This document shows positions 1-8,420 of a DNA stretch of 64,000 nucleotides, in pieces. Both the position numbers and the translations under genes were made by a program. Position 1 is the stretch's first letter. Every line of letters starts with the position of its first letter. Location: positions 301,318-365,317 of the forward strand of contig CAYSPG010000002.1 in NCBI GenBank assembly GCA_964432885.1. The letters run 5' to 3'. The stretch is from CAYSPG01 sp964432885 (lineage in GTDB: Bacteria; Bacteroidota; Bacteroidia; AKYH767-A; OLB10). The notes beneath the pieces are model-generated. The model made no database searches and had not been told where the DNA came from. It saw only the letters and a program-made list of their open reading frames with translations.

Positions 1-792
1 ACCACCACCGACCGCACCTTTTGGGAAATATGGACAAACTGGTTTGCCAACCTAATGAGCTACAACCAGGTTTTCTTTGGTGGCGGCCTTACCCCCCTGC
101 GTTGTTTCGATTACGACCCACGTTTGGATGGCCGCTACTTTAAATCATTACGCTACTGGTATGTGTACGCTGGCATTAGCACCGACTACCGCAAACGCTT
201 TGCCGTTGACTACACTCAAAACATGAGCAACTTTACCGACCACCATAAAAGCGAAGGTTACAACTCCGACCTCACCCTGCGTTACCGCTTTAACGATAAA
301 CTTACGGTTAACTATACCTTTTCTTATTACTGGGACCCCTACAACTTTGGTTATGTAGATAACCCTGCAGACAATGTTTACCTCTTTGGCGGACGTAAAA
401 CAAACACCTTTATAAATCAGGCTGCCGTGCGTTACATTTTTAAAAACGATTTATCACTGTCAATCATTGCACGCCATTATTGGTTTAATGTTAAGTACCG
501 CTCTTACTTTAATTTAGATGATGATGGAGAGCACATACCCGTTGAAGATACCTACCATGGCGCATACGATTTAAGCTACAATGCCTTTAATGCCGATGTA
601 TTGTTCTCATGGCGCTTTGCACCGGGCAGCACACTTTCGTTTTCGTACAAAAATATTTTTGATAACGAAACCGGGTTAAACACACTTTCATACAGCAAAA
701 ACTTTAATTATGTTTTTGATAACCCACACACACAAACCCTTTCGCTTAAGGTGCTTTACTATTTGGATTATTTGTATTTGAGAAGAAAGTAA
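1..792 (+). CDS. DUF5916-like outer-membrane beta-barrel protein, C-terminal part
   Basis: This is the end of a gene that begins before the window; the frame is open from base 1, so the internal Met at 55 is not the start. The visible 263 residues alternate aromatic and polar residues in a pattern typical of transmembrane beta-strands, with many Tyr, Phe and Asn. The strand-like close with an aromatic-rich tail (ending YLDYLYLRRK) resembles the C-terminus of Bacteroidota DUF5916 proteins, which pair a CBM9-like N-terminal domain with a barrel. The N-terminal domain cannot be seen here, so family assignment is tentative. The gene converges on the thioesterase gene with a 6-bp gap. Confidence 0.6.
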   Translation, partial: TTTDRTFWEIWTNWFANLMSYNQVFFGGGLTPLRCFDYDPRLDGRYFKSLRYWYVYAGISTDYRKRFAVDYTQNMSNFTDHHKSEGYNSDLTLRYRFNDKLTVNYTFSYYWDPYNFGYVDNPADNVYLFGGRKTNTFINQAAVRYIFKNDLSLSIIARHYWFNVKYRSYFNLDDDGEHIPVEDTYHGAYDLSYNAFNADVLFSWRFAPGSTLSFSYKNIFDNETGLNTLSYSKNFNYVFDNPHTQTLSLKVLYYLDYLYLRRK

Positions 793-798
793 AAGCGG

Positions 799-1227
799 CT
801 AAAGCTTCTTCTCAATCACAGCCATAGTCAAGCGGCTGATGCAAACAAGTTTTTTTCTTTCATCGGTTATTTCAATGCTCCATATCTGGGTGGTTTTGCC
901 AAGATGTAGTGGTTTGGCAAAACCATAAACAAAACCTTTGGTTACACTGCGCACATGGTTGGCATTTATTTCTAATCCTACGCAATAAAACTTTTCGGCA
1001 TCAATAACAAGATGCGCACCTGTGCTGCCTAACGATTCGGCAAGCACACATGATGCGCCACCATGCAGCAAGCCCATTGGCTGTGTGGTACGATGGTCAA
1101 CGGGCATTTTGCCAGCAATACCCTCTTCAGTAACCGCGGTAAGTTCTATTCCAATATGACTAAACATATTGTTTTGTTCCAACTGCCGTACATCGGCAAG
1201 TTTATATTCTCTAAACCAAATTGACAT
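799..1227 (-). CDS. Hotdog-fold acyl-CoA thioesterase (PaaI/MenI-like)
   Basis: A 142-aa single-domain hotdog thioesterase, the usual length of the PaaI/YbdB/MenI group. The signature HGGAS at residues 55-59 followed by LAESLGS, with Glu64 as the expected catalytic acid, is clearly visible. Family members hydrolyse aromatic or 1,4-dihydroxy-2-naphthoyl-CoA thioesters in the cytoplasm. MenI activity in menaquinone synthesis is possible, but no other men genes are nearby, so the substrate is open. Its start lies 6 bp downstream of the stop codon of the next gene on the same strand, so the two may be co-transcribed. Confidence 0.85.
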   Translation of the reverse strand: MSIWFREYKLADVRQLEQNNMFSHIGIELTAVTEEGIAGKMPVDHRTTQPMGLLHGGASCVLAESLGSTGAHLVIDAEKFYCVGLEINANHVRSVTKGFVYGFAKPLHLGKTTQIWSIEITDERKKLVCISRLTMAVIEKKL

Positions 1228-1233
1228 GATTCC

Positions 1234-1893
1234 TTATTTCTTTTTTTGATTTTCCTTTTTCGGAAAAACAGTTTTATAAATTTCGTTTAAAAATAACTTA
1301 AGCCGCAGCACATACAGCGGCCCCGAAATTTTTTGATCAACAGCCTCATTATTTTTTAACATTATGCGGTAGCCAAACCCAAAACCCACGCCTACCCATT
1401 TTATAAATTTATAATGTCCTGTAATGGCAGGCTCCAATAACACTACGCTGTGCTTATCGGTTTTTAAATCTTTTCCATTCTTAGGATAAATGCGATAGGA
1501 ATTTCCAAACCCAAAATGCATTGGAAATGTTACTTGCCAAGGGTCGCTGCGCAGCATCACATATTCAGCACCCATTGTTACATAGGCGCTTTTTATTTCT
1601 GTTCTAAACGTATCGTATTCGGCTGCTATAAATCTGCTTTCAACAATATCTGTGCTTAACCATGAGTAGCCAATTCCTAACCTGATTTTTTTACCAAAGT
1701 CAACACCGGTTTTAAATCCAAATGCATTTGCCTTGTTTCCGCTTGCAAACGTATTGTAACCGTCAAGTTGAAAAAACAACTTTGGCTTTTGGCTAAACGC
1801 TTGGTGCAATGAATCGAGTATTTGCGCCTGCGTTTGCATGCCGCACAGTAAAAGTAAAACAACAAATAATTTTTTAGTGGAAATAAAAGACAC
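1234..1893 (-). CDS. Predicted secreted/outer-membrane protein of unknown function
   Basis: A 219-aa protein not recognised as a named family. Residues 1-23 form a signal peptide (Lys-Lys, then a Leu/Val-rich core, cleavage after QTQAQ). The mature part has alternating hydrophobic and aromatic residues such as GIGYSW and GFGFGYRIML, suggesting a small outer-membrane beta-barrel of 8-10 strands. The tail is Lys-rich (FPKKENQKKK), unlike a classical barrel that ends in Phe. It lies upstream of the thioesterase gene and 89 bp from the DUF420 gene. Function unknown. Confidence 0.6.
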   Translation of the reverse strand: MSFISTKKLFVVLLLLCGMQTQAQILDSLHQAFSQKPKLFFQLDGYNTFASGNKANAFGFKTGVDFGKKIRLGIGYSWLSTDIVESRFIAAEYDTFRTEIKSAYVTMGAEYVMLRSDPWQVTFPMHFGFGNSYRIYPKNGKDLKTDKHSVVLLEPAITGHYKFIKWVGVGFGFGYRIMLKNNEAVDQKISGPLYVLRLKLFLNEIYKTVFPKKENQKKK

Positions 1894-1982
1894 CTGCTAC
1901 GTATTAATTATCGGAAACCGAAAGTAGCAGAAAACATTTTTTACGCTTTTGGCTAAAAAAATTATTTACAACAAAGCGTTGT

Positions 1983-2558
1983 TTATTTAAAAGTGTAAAA
2001 AGGCGAAATCATTAAATACACTATAACCCCTGTTAACGTTACATAAAGCCATATAGGAAACGAAAAACGTACAATGCGCCTGTGTTTTTTTACATCCATT
2101 TTTAATCCATAATAAAACGAAAGCAAAACCATTGGCAAAACCAAAGCCGCAAGTATAATATGTGTGGCAAGTATAAAAAGGTAAACGCCACGCAAAGGGT
2201 TTCCTTCCGGGAAACGGGTTTCATCAGCCAGATAGTGATAGGTAATGTAAGTAATGATAAACAAGGCTGAAAGGAAAAAAGCCGTAAGGTTTATTTTTTT
2301 ATGCACCAGAATATTTTTTTGTTTGATAAAATAAAACGAAAGCAACAGCAATATAAAGCATATACAATTTATAAATGCATTAAGCATAGGCAGGTATCGA
2401 ACAAAATAAGGAACTTCTTCAGGGCGGGGAAATATTTTTCGGTTTAGCAATAGCACCAGCACAAAAACAAATGCAGAAACACCTGCCACAATTCTGAAAA
2501 CGAGCTTTTCATTATCAAAAAAACTTTTTGGGGATTGTACAGTGGCCGATGGTTGCAT
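1983..2558 (-). CDS. DUF420 membrane protein (oxidase-associated, CtaM-like)
   Basis: A 191-aa integral membrane protein with five hydrophobic helices (about residues 22-40, 58-77, 90-110, 125-150 and 163-185). The helix layout and conserved His residues (YHYLADETRFPEG, then ATHIILA) fit DUF420, a family that includes CtaM, needed for maturation of heme-copper oxidases in Firmicutes. It is the last gene of the ctaB-coxIII-coxIII-coxIV-SCO operon, and its start overlaps the stop of the SCO gene by one base. A role in assembling the caa3-type oxidase is inferred from this context. Confidence 0.8.
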   Translation of the reverse strand: MQPSATVQSPKSFFDNEKLVFRIVAGVSAFVFVLVLLLNRKIFPRPEEVPYFVRYLPMLNAFINCICFILLLLSFYFIKQKNILVHKKINLTAFFLSALFIITYITYHYLADETRFPEGNPLRGVYLFILATHIILAALVLPMVLLSFYYGLKMDVKKHRRIVRFSFPIWLYVTLTGVIVYLMISPFYTFK

Positions 2559-3205
2559 TACTTTCTTTTTTCCTGTTTTTGTTTGTATTCGTAGCTAAGC
2601 ACTTTTATTTCATCTTTAAGCCTTCGCATTTCCATTACGCTTGTGCCATCATAAATTCCGCGTATGTGTTTGTCAGTGTCAACTAAGTAAACATTTTCAA
2701 GTGCAATGTTGGTTCCTGTTTTAATAAAAAAAGATTTTTGCATCAACGAATCTGTGGCAAGCGAATCACCATAGCAAAGCAGCCATTTATCAGATGTTAT
2801 TCCATTGTCACGTTCAAACTTTTTAAGCAACAAACTATCTGTTGCCGGATGGGTAGTAACCGAAATTATTTTAACCTTATCCACTTCTTTAAAATTACGC
2901 TGTATTTCTTCTTGCAAATTTGCAATTACATTAAGACATGGTTTGGTACATTGAGTATTAAAAAAACTAAACACCCAATAACTTGGATTAAGTTGCTCAA
3001 ACGAAACAGCATTGCCATTAACATCAAGCAAATAAAAATCGGCTACAGCGTGGTAAATAGTATCTGCTTTGGTGCTATCCGAAACCGGTATTTTGGGTCC
3101 AAAATATTGCAGGTATTTATACCGGTGCTTGCCCGAGTTAACAAACACATAAAAAAACACGGGTAATGCAACTATAAAAACTATTGCAAGTACCCTGAAG
3201 TTCAA
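2558..3205 (-). CDS. SCO1/SenC family copper chaperone-like protein
   Basis: A 215-aa membrane-anchored thioredoxin-fold protein of the SCO family, which delivers copper to the CuA site of cytochrome oxidase. Residues 5-23 form an N-terminal membrane anchor. The CxxxC copper motif is present at Cys86 and Cys90 (NTQCTKPC). The distal His that normally completes the copper site, a few residues before the VxLVD strand, is not visible in NIALENVYLVD, so metal binding may differ. It sits between oxidase subunit IV and DUF420 in an oxidase operon, which supports a role in oxidase assembly. Confidence 0.85.
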   Translation of the reverse strand: MNFRVLAIVFIVALPVFFYVFVNSGKHRYKYLQYFGPKIPVSDSTKADTIYHAVADFYLLDVNGNAVSFEQLNPSYWVFSFFNTQCTKPCLNVIANLQEEIQRNFKEVDKVKIISVTTHPATDSLLLKKFERDNGITSDKWLLCYGDSLATDSLMQKSFFIKTGTNIALENVYLVDTDKHIRGIYDGTSVMEMRRLKDEIKVLSYEYKQKQEKRK

Positions 3206-3222
3206 CTTTTGTTTGAAAATTA

Positions 3223-3588
3223 TTATTTACCGCCTAACAGATGAATGTAGGTGCCTTCGGCAATACACATGGCAATAAAATAAATGATAAGGAGAAAAGG
3301 CCCCAGAATGGCATACTGAAAATTTTTGCGCTCGCCAAACAAGTGCATAAATATGCCAACAATAAAATATGATTTAAAAATTGTGAGCACAACAAACGTC
3401 CACATCAGCAATTCTTTATTTAATGATGTAAAAGCAATAGCTACTTCAAAAATTGTTGCAATAAGAAGTATCCAAAAAGTTTTCCAAATTATTTTACGGT
3501 TTTTAGGGTTGTAATGCTCTTCAACATATTGGTTATGGATATCACCCGTGTAATATCCTTCTAATTTATGGTCATCGTTATGCGACAT
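3223..3588 (-). CDS. caa3-type cytochrome c oxidase subunit IV
   Basis: A 121-aa protein with a hydrophilic N-terminus and three membrane helices (about residues 33-53, 60-82 and 90-112), the pattern of COX4/CyoD-type subunits of bacterial heme-copper oxidases. FLLIATIFEVAIAF and FKSYFIVGIFMHL match the Bacteroidota form of this small subunit. It stabilises the oxidase complex in the inner membrane. It lies 18 bp downstream of a subunit III gene and 17 bp upstream of the SCO gene, in one operon. Confidence 0.85.
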   Translation of the reverse strand: MSHNDDHKLEGYYTGDIHNQYVEEHYNPKNRKIIWKTFWILLIATIFEVAIAFTSLNKELLMWTFVVLTIFKSYFIVGIFMHLFGERKNFQYAILGPFLLIIYFIAMCIAEGTYIHLLGGK

Positions 3589-3606
3589 AACTAAATATTT
3601 TATAGG

Positions 3607-4425
3607 TTAAACAAGATAAAAGAATGTGAATACAAATACCCAAACCAAATCTACAAAGTGCCAGTATAGTCCTACTTTTTCAACCTGCTCATAGTGCCCC
3701 CTGCGGGTGTACACTCCGCTAAGCACATTTAGCCAGATAATAAAATTTATTACCACCCCCGAAAATACGTGAAAGCCATGGAATCCGGTAATAAAGAAAA
3801 AGAAGTTACCAAAGAGCGGAGTGTTTCCATATTCGTTTTCAATAAGGTTTGCACCTATTATATTCCTTTTTGCTGTGGCAACAAGTTGTTCGGCCTCGGC
3901 ACCTTCGATAACGGTTTTTTGATGGTTTTCCCATATAAAAAGTTTTCCGGGCTCTAAATCATCGGTGCGGGCAAACCGGCCATCGGATAATACATAAGCT
4001 CCTTTTTCAGAACCCTTAATAAAGTGGTACCACTCCCATGCTTGTGATCCAACAAACATTAAGCCGCCAATGATGGTAAGACCAAGCCATAGCGCAACGC
4101 TTTTGTTATCTCTGCGATGTCCGCCATCAACTGCAAGTACCATTGTAACCGAACTCATGATGAGGATAAAAGTCATTAAGCCTACGTAAGCCAAAGGCAC
4201 ATGCCCGTGTATAAATGGAAAGTGGGTAAATACATCGCCCGGTAGCGGCCAAATATCGGTGTGTGAATGGCGCAATGAACCATAGGCAATCAATAAGGTT
4301 GAAAATGTAAATGCATCCGAAAGAAGGAAAAACCACATAAACATTTTTCCCCAACTTACATTAAACGGGGAAACACCTCCACGCCATACCGATTTGGGAT
4401 TTGCTGCTGCTACTGCTGTTGACAT
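3607..4425 (-). CDS. Cytochrome c oxidase subunit III (272 aa form)
   Basis: A heme-copper oxidase subunit III with five clear membrane helices. SWGKMFMWFFLLSDAFTF near residue 25, the helix-loop TGFHGFHVFSGVVI near 215 and the closing YWHFVDLVWVFVFTFFYLV are hallmarks of the family. About 60 residues between helices 3 and 4 (residues 130-195) form a charged loop that is absent from the shorter subunit III encoded just upstream. Paired long and short subunit III genes are typical of Bacteroidota caa3-type oxidases. Subunits I and II are not in this window. Confidence 0.92.
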   Translation of the reverse strand: MSTAVAAANPKSVWRGGVSPFNVSWGKMFMWFFLLSDAFTFSTLLIAYGSLRHSHTDIWPLPGDVFTHFPFIHGHVPLAYVGLMTFILIMSSVTMVLAVDGGHRRDNKSVALWLGLTIIGGLMFVGSQAWEWYHFIKGSEKGAYVLSDGRFARTDDLEPGKLFIWENHQKTVIEGAEAEQLVATAKRNIIGANLIENEYGNTPLFGNFFFFITGFHGFHVFSGVVINFIIWLNVLSGVYTRRGHYEQVEKVGLYWHFVDLVWVFVFTFFYLV

Positions 4426-4518
4426 ATTAACGGGTTAAGTAGTTAGTTTTTTTAAAAAGCGTTGCAAATATTTAATTTTTTTTTGAAACCATCAACTTTT
4501 CTTTTAAGCATCTTATTG

Positions 4519-5118
4519 TTAAGCCAAATAAGCAACAAATAAGAAAAGATATACCCACAAAATATCAAGAAAATGCCAGTATATAGCAAACAATTGCATA
4601 CCCAGGTAATCATTGGTTGTGTATTTTTCCATTAGAGTTTTTATCGAAACCACGATAAGCGCAAAAATTCCGCCTACAAGGTGAGCAAGGTGAAGGCCCG
4701 ATAACACATATAAAAACGAGCCGCTTGGATTGCCTACAAAGTAAATTTGGTTATCAACCAAAACCGTCCATGCAAAAAACTGGGTAAAAATAAATGCAAG
4801 GCCCAAACCCAGTGTAATAAGTGTGGCAATTTTTGCATTACTAAACATATTTTTTTTTACACAATGCAATGCATATTGAATAGAAAAACTGCTTAGGATA
4901 ATAACAATAGTACTGATGGTAAACATTTTTGGCAACTGAAACTCGACCCAATTGCCTTCGGCCTTGCGAACCACGTATGCGCTGGTAAGCCCGGCAAATA
5001 GCATTACCATTCCGGCCATGGCTATCCAAAGCAAAATTTTTGATGACGGTATTCCGGTATATGTTTCTTCTTGTTTCATGTTTGGCCTTTGAGATGTATT
5101 AACAGATGTAACTTGCAT
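4519..5118 (-). CDS. Cytochrome c oxidase subunit III (199 aa form)
   Basis: A second subunit III paralogue of 199 aa, with five membrane helices and the family ending YWHFLDILWVYLFLFVAYLA. SGLHLAHLVGG near residue 140 corresponds to the conserved His-containing helix. The gene lies between ctaB and the longer subunit III gene and is probably translated from the same message. In Bacteroidota the two proteins are both thought to belong to one caa3-type oxidase. The start codon gives an N-terminal cytoplasmic stretch before helix 1; a later Met at residue 14 is also possible. Confidence 0.9.
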   Translation of the reverse strand: MQVTSVNTSQRPNMKQEETYTGIPSSKILLWIAMAGMVMLFAGLTSAYVVRKAEGNWVEFQLPKMFTISTIVIILSSFSIQYALHCVKKNMFSNAKIATLITLGLGLAFIFTQFFAWTVLVDNQIYFVGNPSGSFLYVLSGLHLAHLVGGIFALIVVSIKTLMEKYTTNDYLGMQLFAIYWHFLDILWVYLFLFVAYLA

Positions 5119-5167
5119 AATTATTTTTTACGTGTGATTGCAATGGATAAAAAACTGCTGCAGTTAA

Positions 5168-6061
5168 TCATTGTATTTTATCTAATACAAATGCAATGAG
5201 AACTACAGGCAGATAAACAAACGAGCCAAACATCAGTTTTTTGGCGGCTTCATCGCTGCAGGTTTTTAGTAGGTTAATGCTTTGTGCAAAAAAAATAATT
5301 CCGGCTACACTAACAACAATAGCCGAACTTACTCCTGTCATACCGGTAAAGTAAGGCATAAGGCCTAATGGAATTAGTGTGCATGTATAAACAGCGGTTT
5401 GCATAGCCGATGAATGATTTTTGCCATGGGCTGGCAACATATCAAATCCGGCACGCTTATAATCTTCGTCAAGTTTCCAGGCTATAGCCCAAAAGTGAGG
5501 AAACTGCCACATAAATTGTAAGGCAAATAAAATCCATCCCTGGTAGCTAAATGCATTGGTGGCAGCAACCCAGCCAAGCAAGGTGGGTACAGCACCGGGA
5601 AAAGCTCCCACAAAAACACTAAATGGAGTTACTTTTTTTAGTGGAGTGTAAACAAAAGCATAGCTAAGCAAAGCAAACAATCCAAGCATTCCGCTTTTAA
5701 AATTTATACATAAAAATAGGATAGCAAGGCCTGCCAGCGCAGTTACCACACTTACACCCACTGCTTCGGCCACGGTTATTCTGTTATCAGGCAATGGGCG
5801 AAGCTTGGTTCGTTCCATAAGTTTGTCGGTATCGCGCTCAACAATCTGGTTAAGCCCGTTGCTGCCACCGGTAACTAAAAATCCACCCAGCGTAAGCAGC
5901 AATAGTTTTGAAAAATCAATACCTGCATGAGAGCCTAAAATAAATGCCAGCACTGCCGAAAAAACCACCAACGATGACAGGCGCAGTTTTAACAACATAC
6001 CGTAATCCTGCAAACGCTGTGTAAAAGTGCGGCCCGTTACTGCCTCCTGCATACTTATCAT
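5168..6061 (-). CDS. ctaB: Protoheme IX farnesyltransferase (heme O synthase)
   Basis: A 297-aa UbiA-superfamily prenyltransferase that converts heme B to heme O with farnesyl diphosphate, supplying heme for the oxidase encoded just downstream. The first Asp-rich motif NQIVERDTDKLMERT (about residues 71-85) and the second, WKLDEDYKRAGFDML (about 196-210), are both present with their conserved Asp and Arg residues. Eight or nine membrane helices are visible. It is the first gene of the minus-strand oxidase operon and has the usual family length. Confidence 0.95.
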   Translation of the reverse strand: MISMQEAVTGRTFTQRLQDYGMLLKLRLSSLVVFSAVLAFILGSHAGIDFSKLLLLTLGGFLVTGGSNGLNQIVERDTDKLMERTKLRPLPDNRITVAEAVGVSVVTALAGLAILFLCINFKSGMLGLFALLSYAFVYTPLKKVTPFSVFVGAFPGAVPTLLGWVAATNAFSYQGWILFALQFMWQFPHFWAIAWKLDEDYKRAGFDMLPAHGKNHSSAMQTAVYTCTLIPLGLMPYFTGMTGVSSAIVVSVAGIIFFAQSINLLKTCSDEAAKKLMFGSFVYLPVVLIAFVLDKIQ

Positions 6062-6157
6062 TACATTATTAAATGGGTGGGCAAAAGTAAAATTTTTGGG
6101 CTATGCTCGAAGGTGATTTTAAAATTACAGCCCTTTAATTTTACCAACAAAATGCGT

Positions 6158-6922
6158 TTACTTAGGCGCAAACCGGATAGGTAAATTGTACCTAACCAAA
6201 ACAGGCTTTCCTTTTTGTTTACCCGGTGTCCAGCCAGGCATGGCACGCACCACGCGTAGGGCTTCTTCATCACAGCCTCCACCTATACCGCGCACGATAT
6301 GTGGAAACAGTACTTTGCCTTTTCGGCTAACAATAAAATTTACGTAAACTGTACCTTGTATATTTTTTTTAAGCGCTTCGGCCGGGTATTTTAAATTTAC
6401 CTTGAGGTAAAAAAGCAATCCTTCATCGCCACCCGTAAATTTTGGCATTTCTTCGGCTACATTTATTGCCTGATTGTTTGACAAAGCTGACTGACCATCC
6501 TTTTTTACTGCAAACATTTTGCGGTAAAGTTGCTTTGGCAATGTATCATCTTCAATTATCATTTGGCCATGGCAATTATTATCAAGCAATTTAAATGCTG
6601 CTGTGTCGCCCAGCGCAAGCACACTGCTCCAGTCACGGCATGCGTTGGCCGGATTGCTCATAGCCCAACTTACCACACCCCTGTTAAAATACGCTTCTTT
6701 ATTGCCGGCATCTTTATTTATTTGGTCGCTAAAAACCGAGCCTGCCTGTTCCAATTTATTTTCGCGAATTAGTTGAACACCCTCTAAATTATTTCCGGTA
6801 ACCGAAGTTGAATTAAGCAATTCTTTTACCAATGAATCGGTTTGGGGGTTTGATTGTGCAAAAGCTGTAATGCCCAAAAGCAACATAAAAAAAAGCAGTA
6901 TTGCTTTTTTTATCAAAAGCAT
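6158..6922 (-). CDS. TonB C-terminal-domain protein (energy transducer-like)
   Basis: I chose the Met that directly precedes the signal peptide (MLLIKKAILLFFMLLLG, cleavage after AFAQ). An upstream in-frame Met at 6970 would add 16 residues. The middle part, with NKEAYFNRGVVSWAMSN, looks like a single TPR-type helix pair. The last 85 residues are a clear TonB C-terminal domain: KYPAEALKKNIQGTVYVNFIV, then GGGCDEEALRVVRAMPGW and RYNLPIRF. Here an ordinary signal peptide replaces the usual long TonB anchor, a common Bacteroidota arrangement. The partner receptor is unknown. The gene follows the histidine-kinase gene with nearly touching ends. Confidence 0.85.
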   Translation of the reverse strand: MLLIKKAILLFFMLLLGITAFAQSNPQTDSLVKELLNSTSVTGNNLEGVQLIRENKLEQAGSVFSDQINKDAGNKEAYFNRGVVSWAMSNPANACRDWSSVLALGDTAAFKLLDNNCHGQMIIEDDTLPKQLYRKMFAVKKDGQSALSNNQAINVAEEMPKFTGGDEGLLFYLKVNLKYPAEALKKNIQGTVYVNFIVSRKGKVLFPHIVRGIGGGCDEEALRVVRAMPGWTPGKQKGKPVLVRYNLPIRFAPK

Positions 6923-6966
6923 AAAACCTATTGTTAAATAATTCAACTGTATCATGTGTGTAAATA

Positions 6967-8367
6967 TCACACCTTGGCCGGAAACGAAATTACAAACTCG
7001 GCACCCGCGCTTCCGGCATTGGTAAGTTTAATATCGCCATTATAAAGCTTAATAATTTCGTTGCTCATACTTAAGCCAAGCCCGTTGCTTTGCAGCGAAG
7101 TTTTGGTAGTAAAAAAAGGTTCAAATATTTTTTCTTTCAACTCGGATGGCACACCGTTGCCATTGTCTTTAATCGTAATTGAAATAATGTGTCCATCGTA
7201 TTTGGTGGTAACGTCAATTTCAGGGGTATAATTTGTTTTGCCTAATTCGTCCTTAAATTTTTCGTGAGTAGAAAAAAACGCATTGTTAAGTACGTTAAGC
7301 AATACCCGCGAAATTTCTTTGGTTGAAATCATTACATCCGGTATGCCTTTGGCAAATTCTTTTTTTATGACGCATTGGTATCCGGTTATTCCGCTTTGAA
7401 AAGTTTTGTAAGCTATGTGTGCAACCGACTCGGTAAGTTCATTTATATTTATCAAATGCTTTTCGCCTGTGCCAATGATGCTGTGCTGCAACATGTTTTC
7501 TACAATGCTGTTTGCGCGCATGCCATGCTCATTTATTTTTTCAAGGTTCATTTTTAAATTTTCGAGCAACGATATTCTTTCGGTATCGGTTTTGGCGGTA
7601 ATAATTTCGCCAATTAGTTCGGCCGAAATCATGGCAAAGTTGTGTACAAAATTTAGCGGGTTTTTTATGGTGTGGGCAATGCCGGCAGTAAGTTGACCAA
7701 GGGATGCAAGCATTTCTTTCATCACCAGTTGCTGCTGCATCATTTTTAATTTTTCAAGTGCTTCGAACAACTGTGTATTTTTAAACTGCAGGTCGGCAGT
7801 TTTTTTATCCACTTCGCGTGCCAGTTCGGCTTCGCGGTTTTTTAGGTAGTTAAAAATTTTGTTGTTCTGTTCGCGTATGCGCTTGATAAGTGCTTCAATG
7901 ATGTTTTTGGTTGACTCGGGATGTTCATTCATCACCTGGTAAAAATCGTTGCGGTGCAATGCCGCAAGTTTTGAATCAACTGTACAGGTAACGCTGAGTG
8001 AGCGCGGCTCGTTATCAAGCAATGAAAATTCGCCAAAAAAATCTCCTGCTTTCATTTCGGCAATAGTCATCTCCTGCTCGTGTAGTTTTACATTGCCATC
8101 AACAATAAAATAAAGACTGTCGCCAATATCTCCTTTTTTAAAAACGGGCTGGCCAGCTTCATAATTTATTACAGCCATTTTTTTTGAAAGCGGCTCAAGC
8201 ACAGGAGGGTTTATGTGATTAAAAATTTTCACCTTCCTGAGTACTTCCACAAGCATATCTTTTTCTGTCACCGTTACCTGTTTTTTTATTAAGCCCTCAA
8301 AAGTATTTAATTTATTGAAATACGTTTTGTTAAAAAAAGCAATAGTAATGCCCTTGATTGTTGCCAA
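6967..8367 (-). CDS. Soluble sensor histidine kinase with N-terminal cyclic-nucleotide-binding domain
   Basis: A 466-aa kinase without membrane helices. Residues about 45-165 form a cNMP-binding beta-barrel (GDIGDSLYFIVDGNVKL, then FGEFSLLDNEPRS). A coiled coil follows to about 215. The HisKA box is LGQLTAGIAHTIKNPLNF with the phospho-His intact. The ATPase domain has an N box (VLNNAFFSTHEK), G1 (DNGNGVP), an F box (FEPFFTTK) and G2 (GLGLSMSNEI). It probably links a cyclic nucleotide or related ligand to phosphotransfer, but no partner regulator lies next to it. The true start may be the Met at 8256 (MLVEVLRKVKIF), which begins where cNMP domains usually start. Confidence 0.88.
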   Translation of the reverse strand: MATIKGITIAFFNKTYFNKLNTFEGLIKKQVTVTEKDMLVEVLRKVKIFNHINPPVLEPLSKKMAVINYEAGQPVFKKGDIGDSLYFIVDGNVKLHEQEMTIAEMKAGDFFGEFSLLDNEPRSLSVTCTVDSKLAALHRNDFYQVMNEHPESTKNIIEALIKRIREQNNKIFNYLKNREAELAREVDKKTADLQFKNTQLFEALEKLKMMQQQLVMKEMLASLGQLTAGIAHTIKNPLNFVHNFAMISAELIGEIITAKTDTERISLLENLKMNLEKINEHGMRANSIVENMLQHSIIGTGEKHLININELTESVAHIAYKTFQSGITGYQCVIKKEFAKGIPDVMISTKEISRVLLNVLNNAFFSTHEKFKDELGKTNYTPEIDVTTKYDGHIISITIKDNGNGVPSELKEKIFEPFFTTKTSLQSNGLGLSMSNEIIKLYNGDIKLTNAGSAGAEFVISFPAKV

Positions 8368-8420
8368 TCAAAAGCAGGAATTGAAACCGAATAAAAATAT
8401 GTGTAAAAACACCTACCCTG

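Noticed and set aside
2738..3166. 142-aa plus-strand ORF opposite the SCO gene
   Set aside because: Antisense shadow of a clear SCO coding region; Ile/Lys-rich composition without domains.
6061..6282. 73-aa minus-strand ORF upstream of ctaB
   Set aside because: It overlaps the end of the TonB-like gene in another frame and has no family resemblance.
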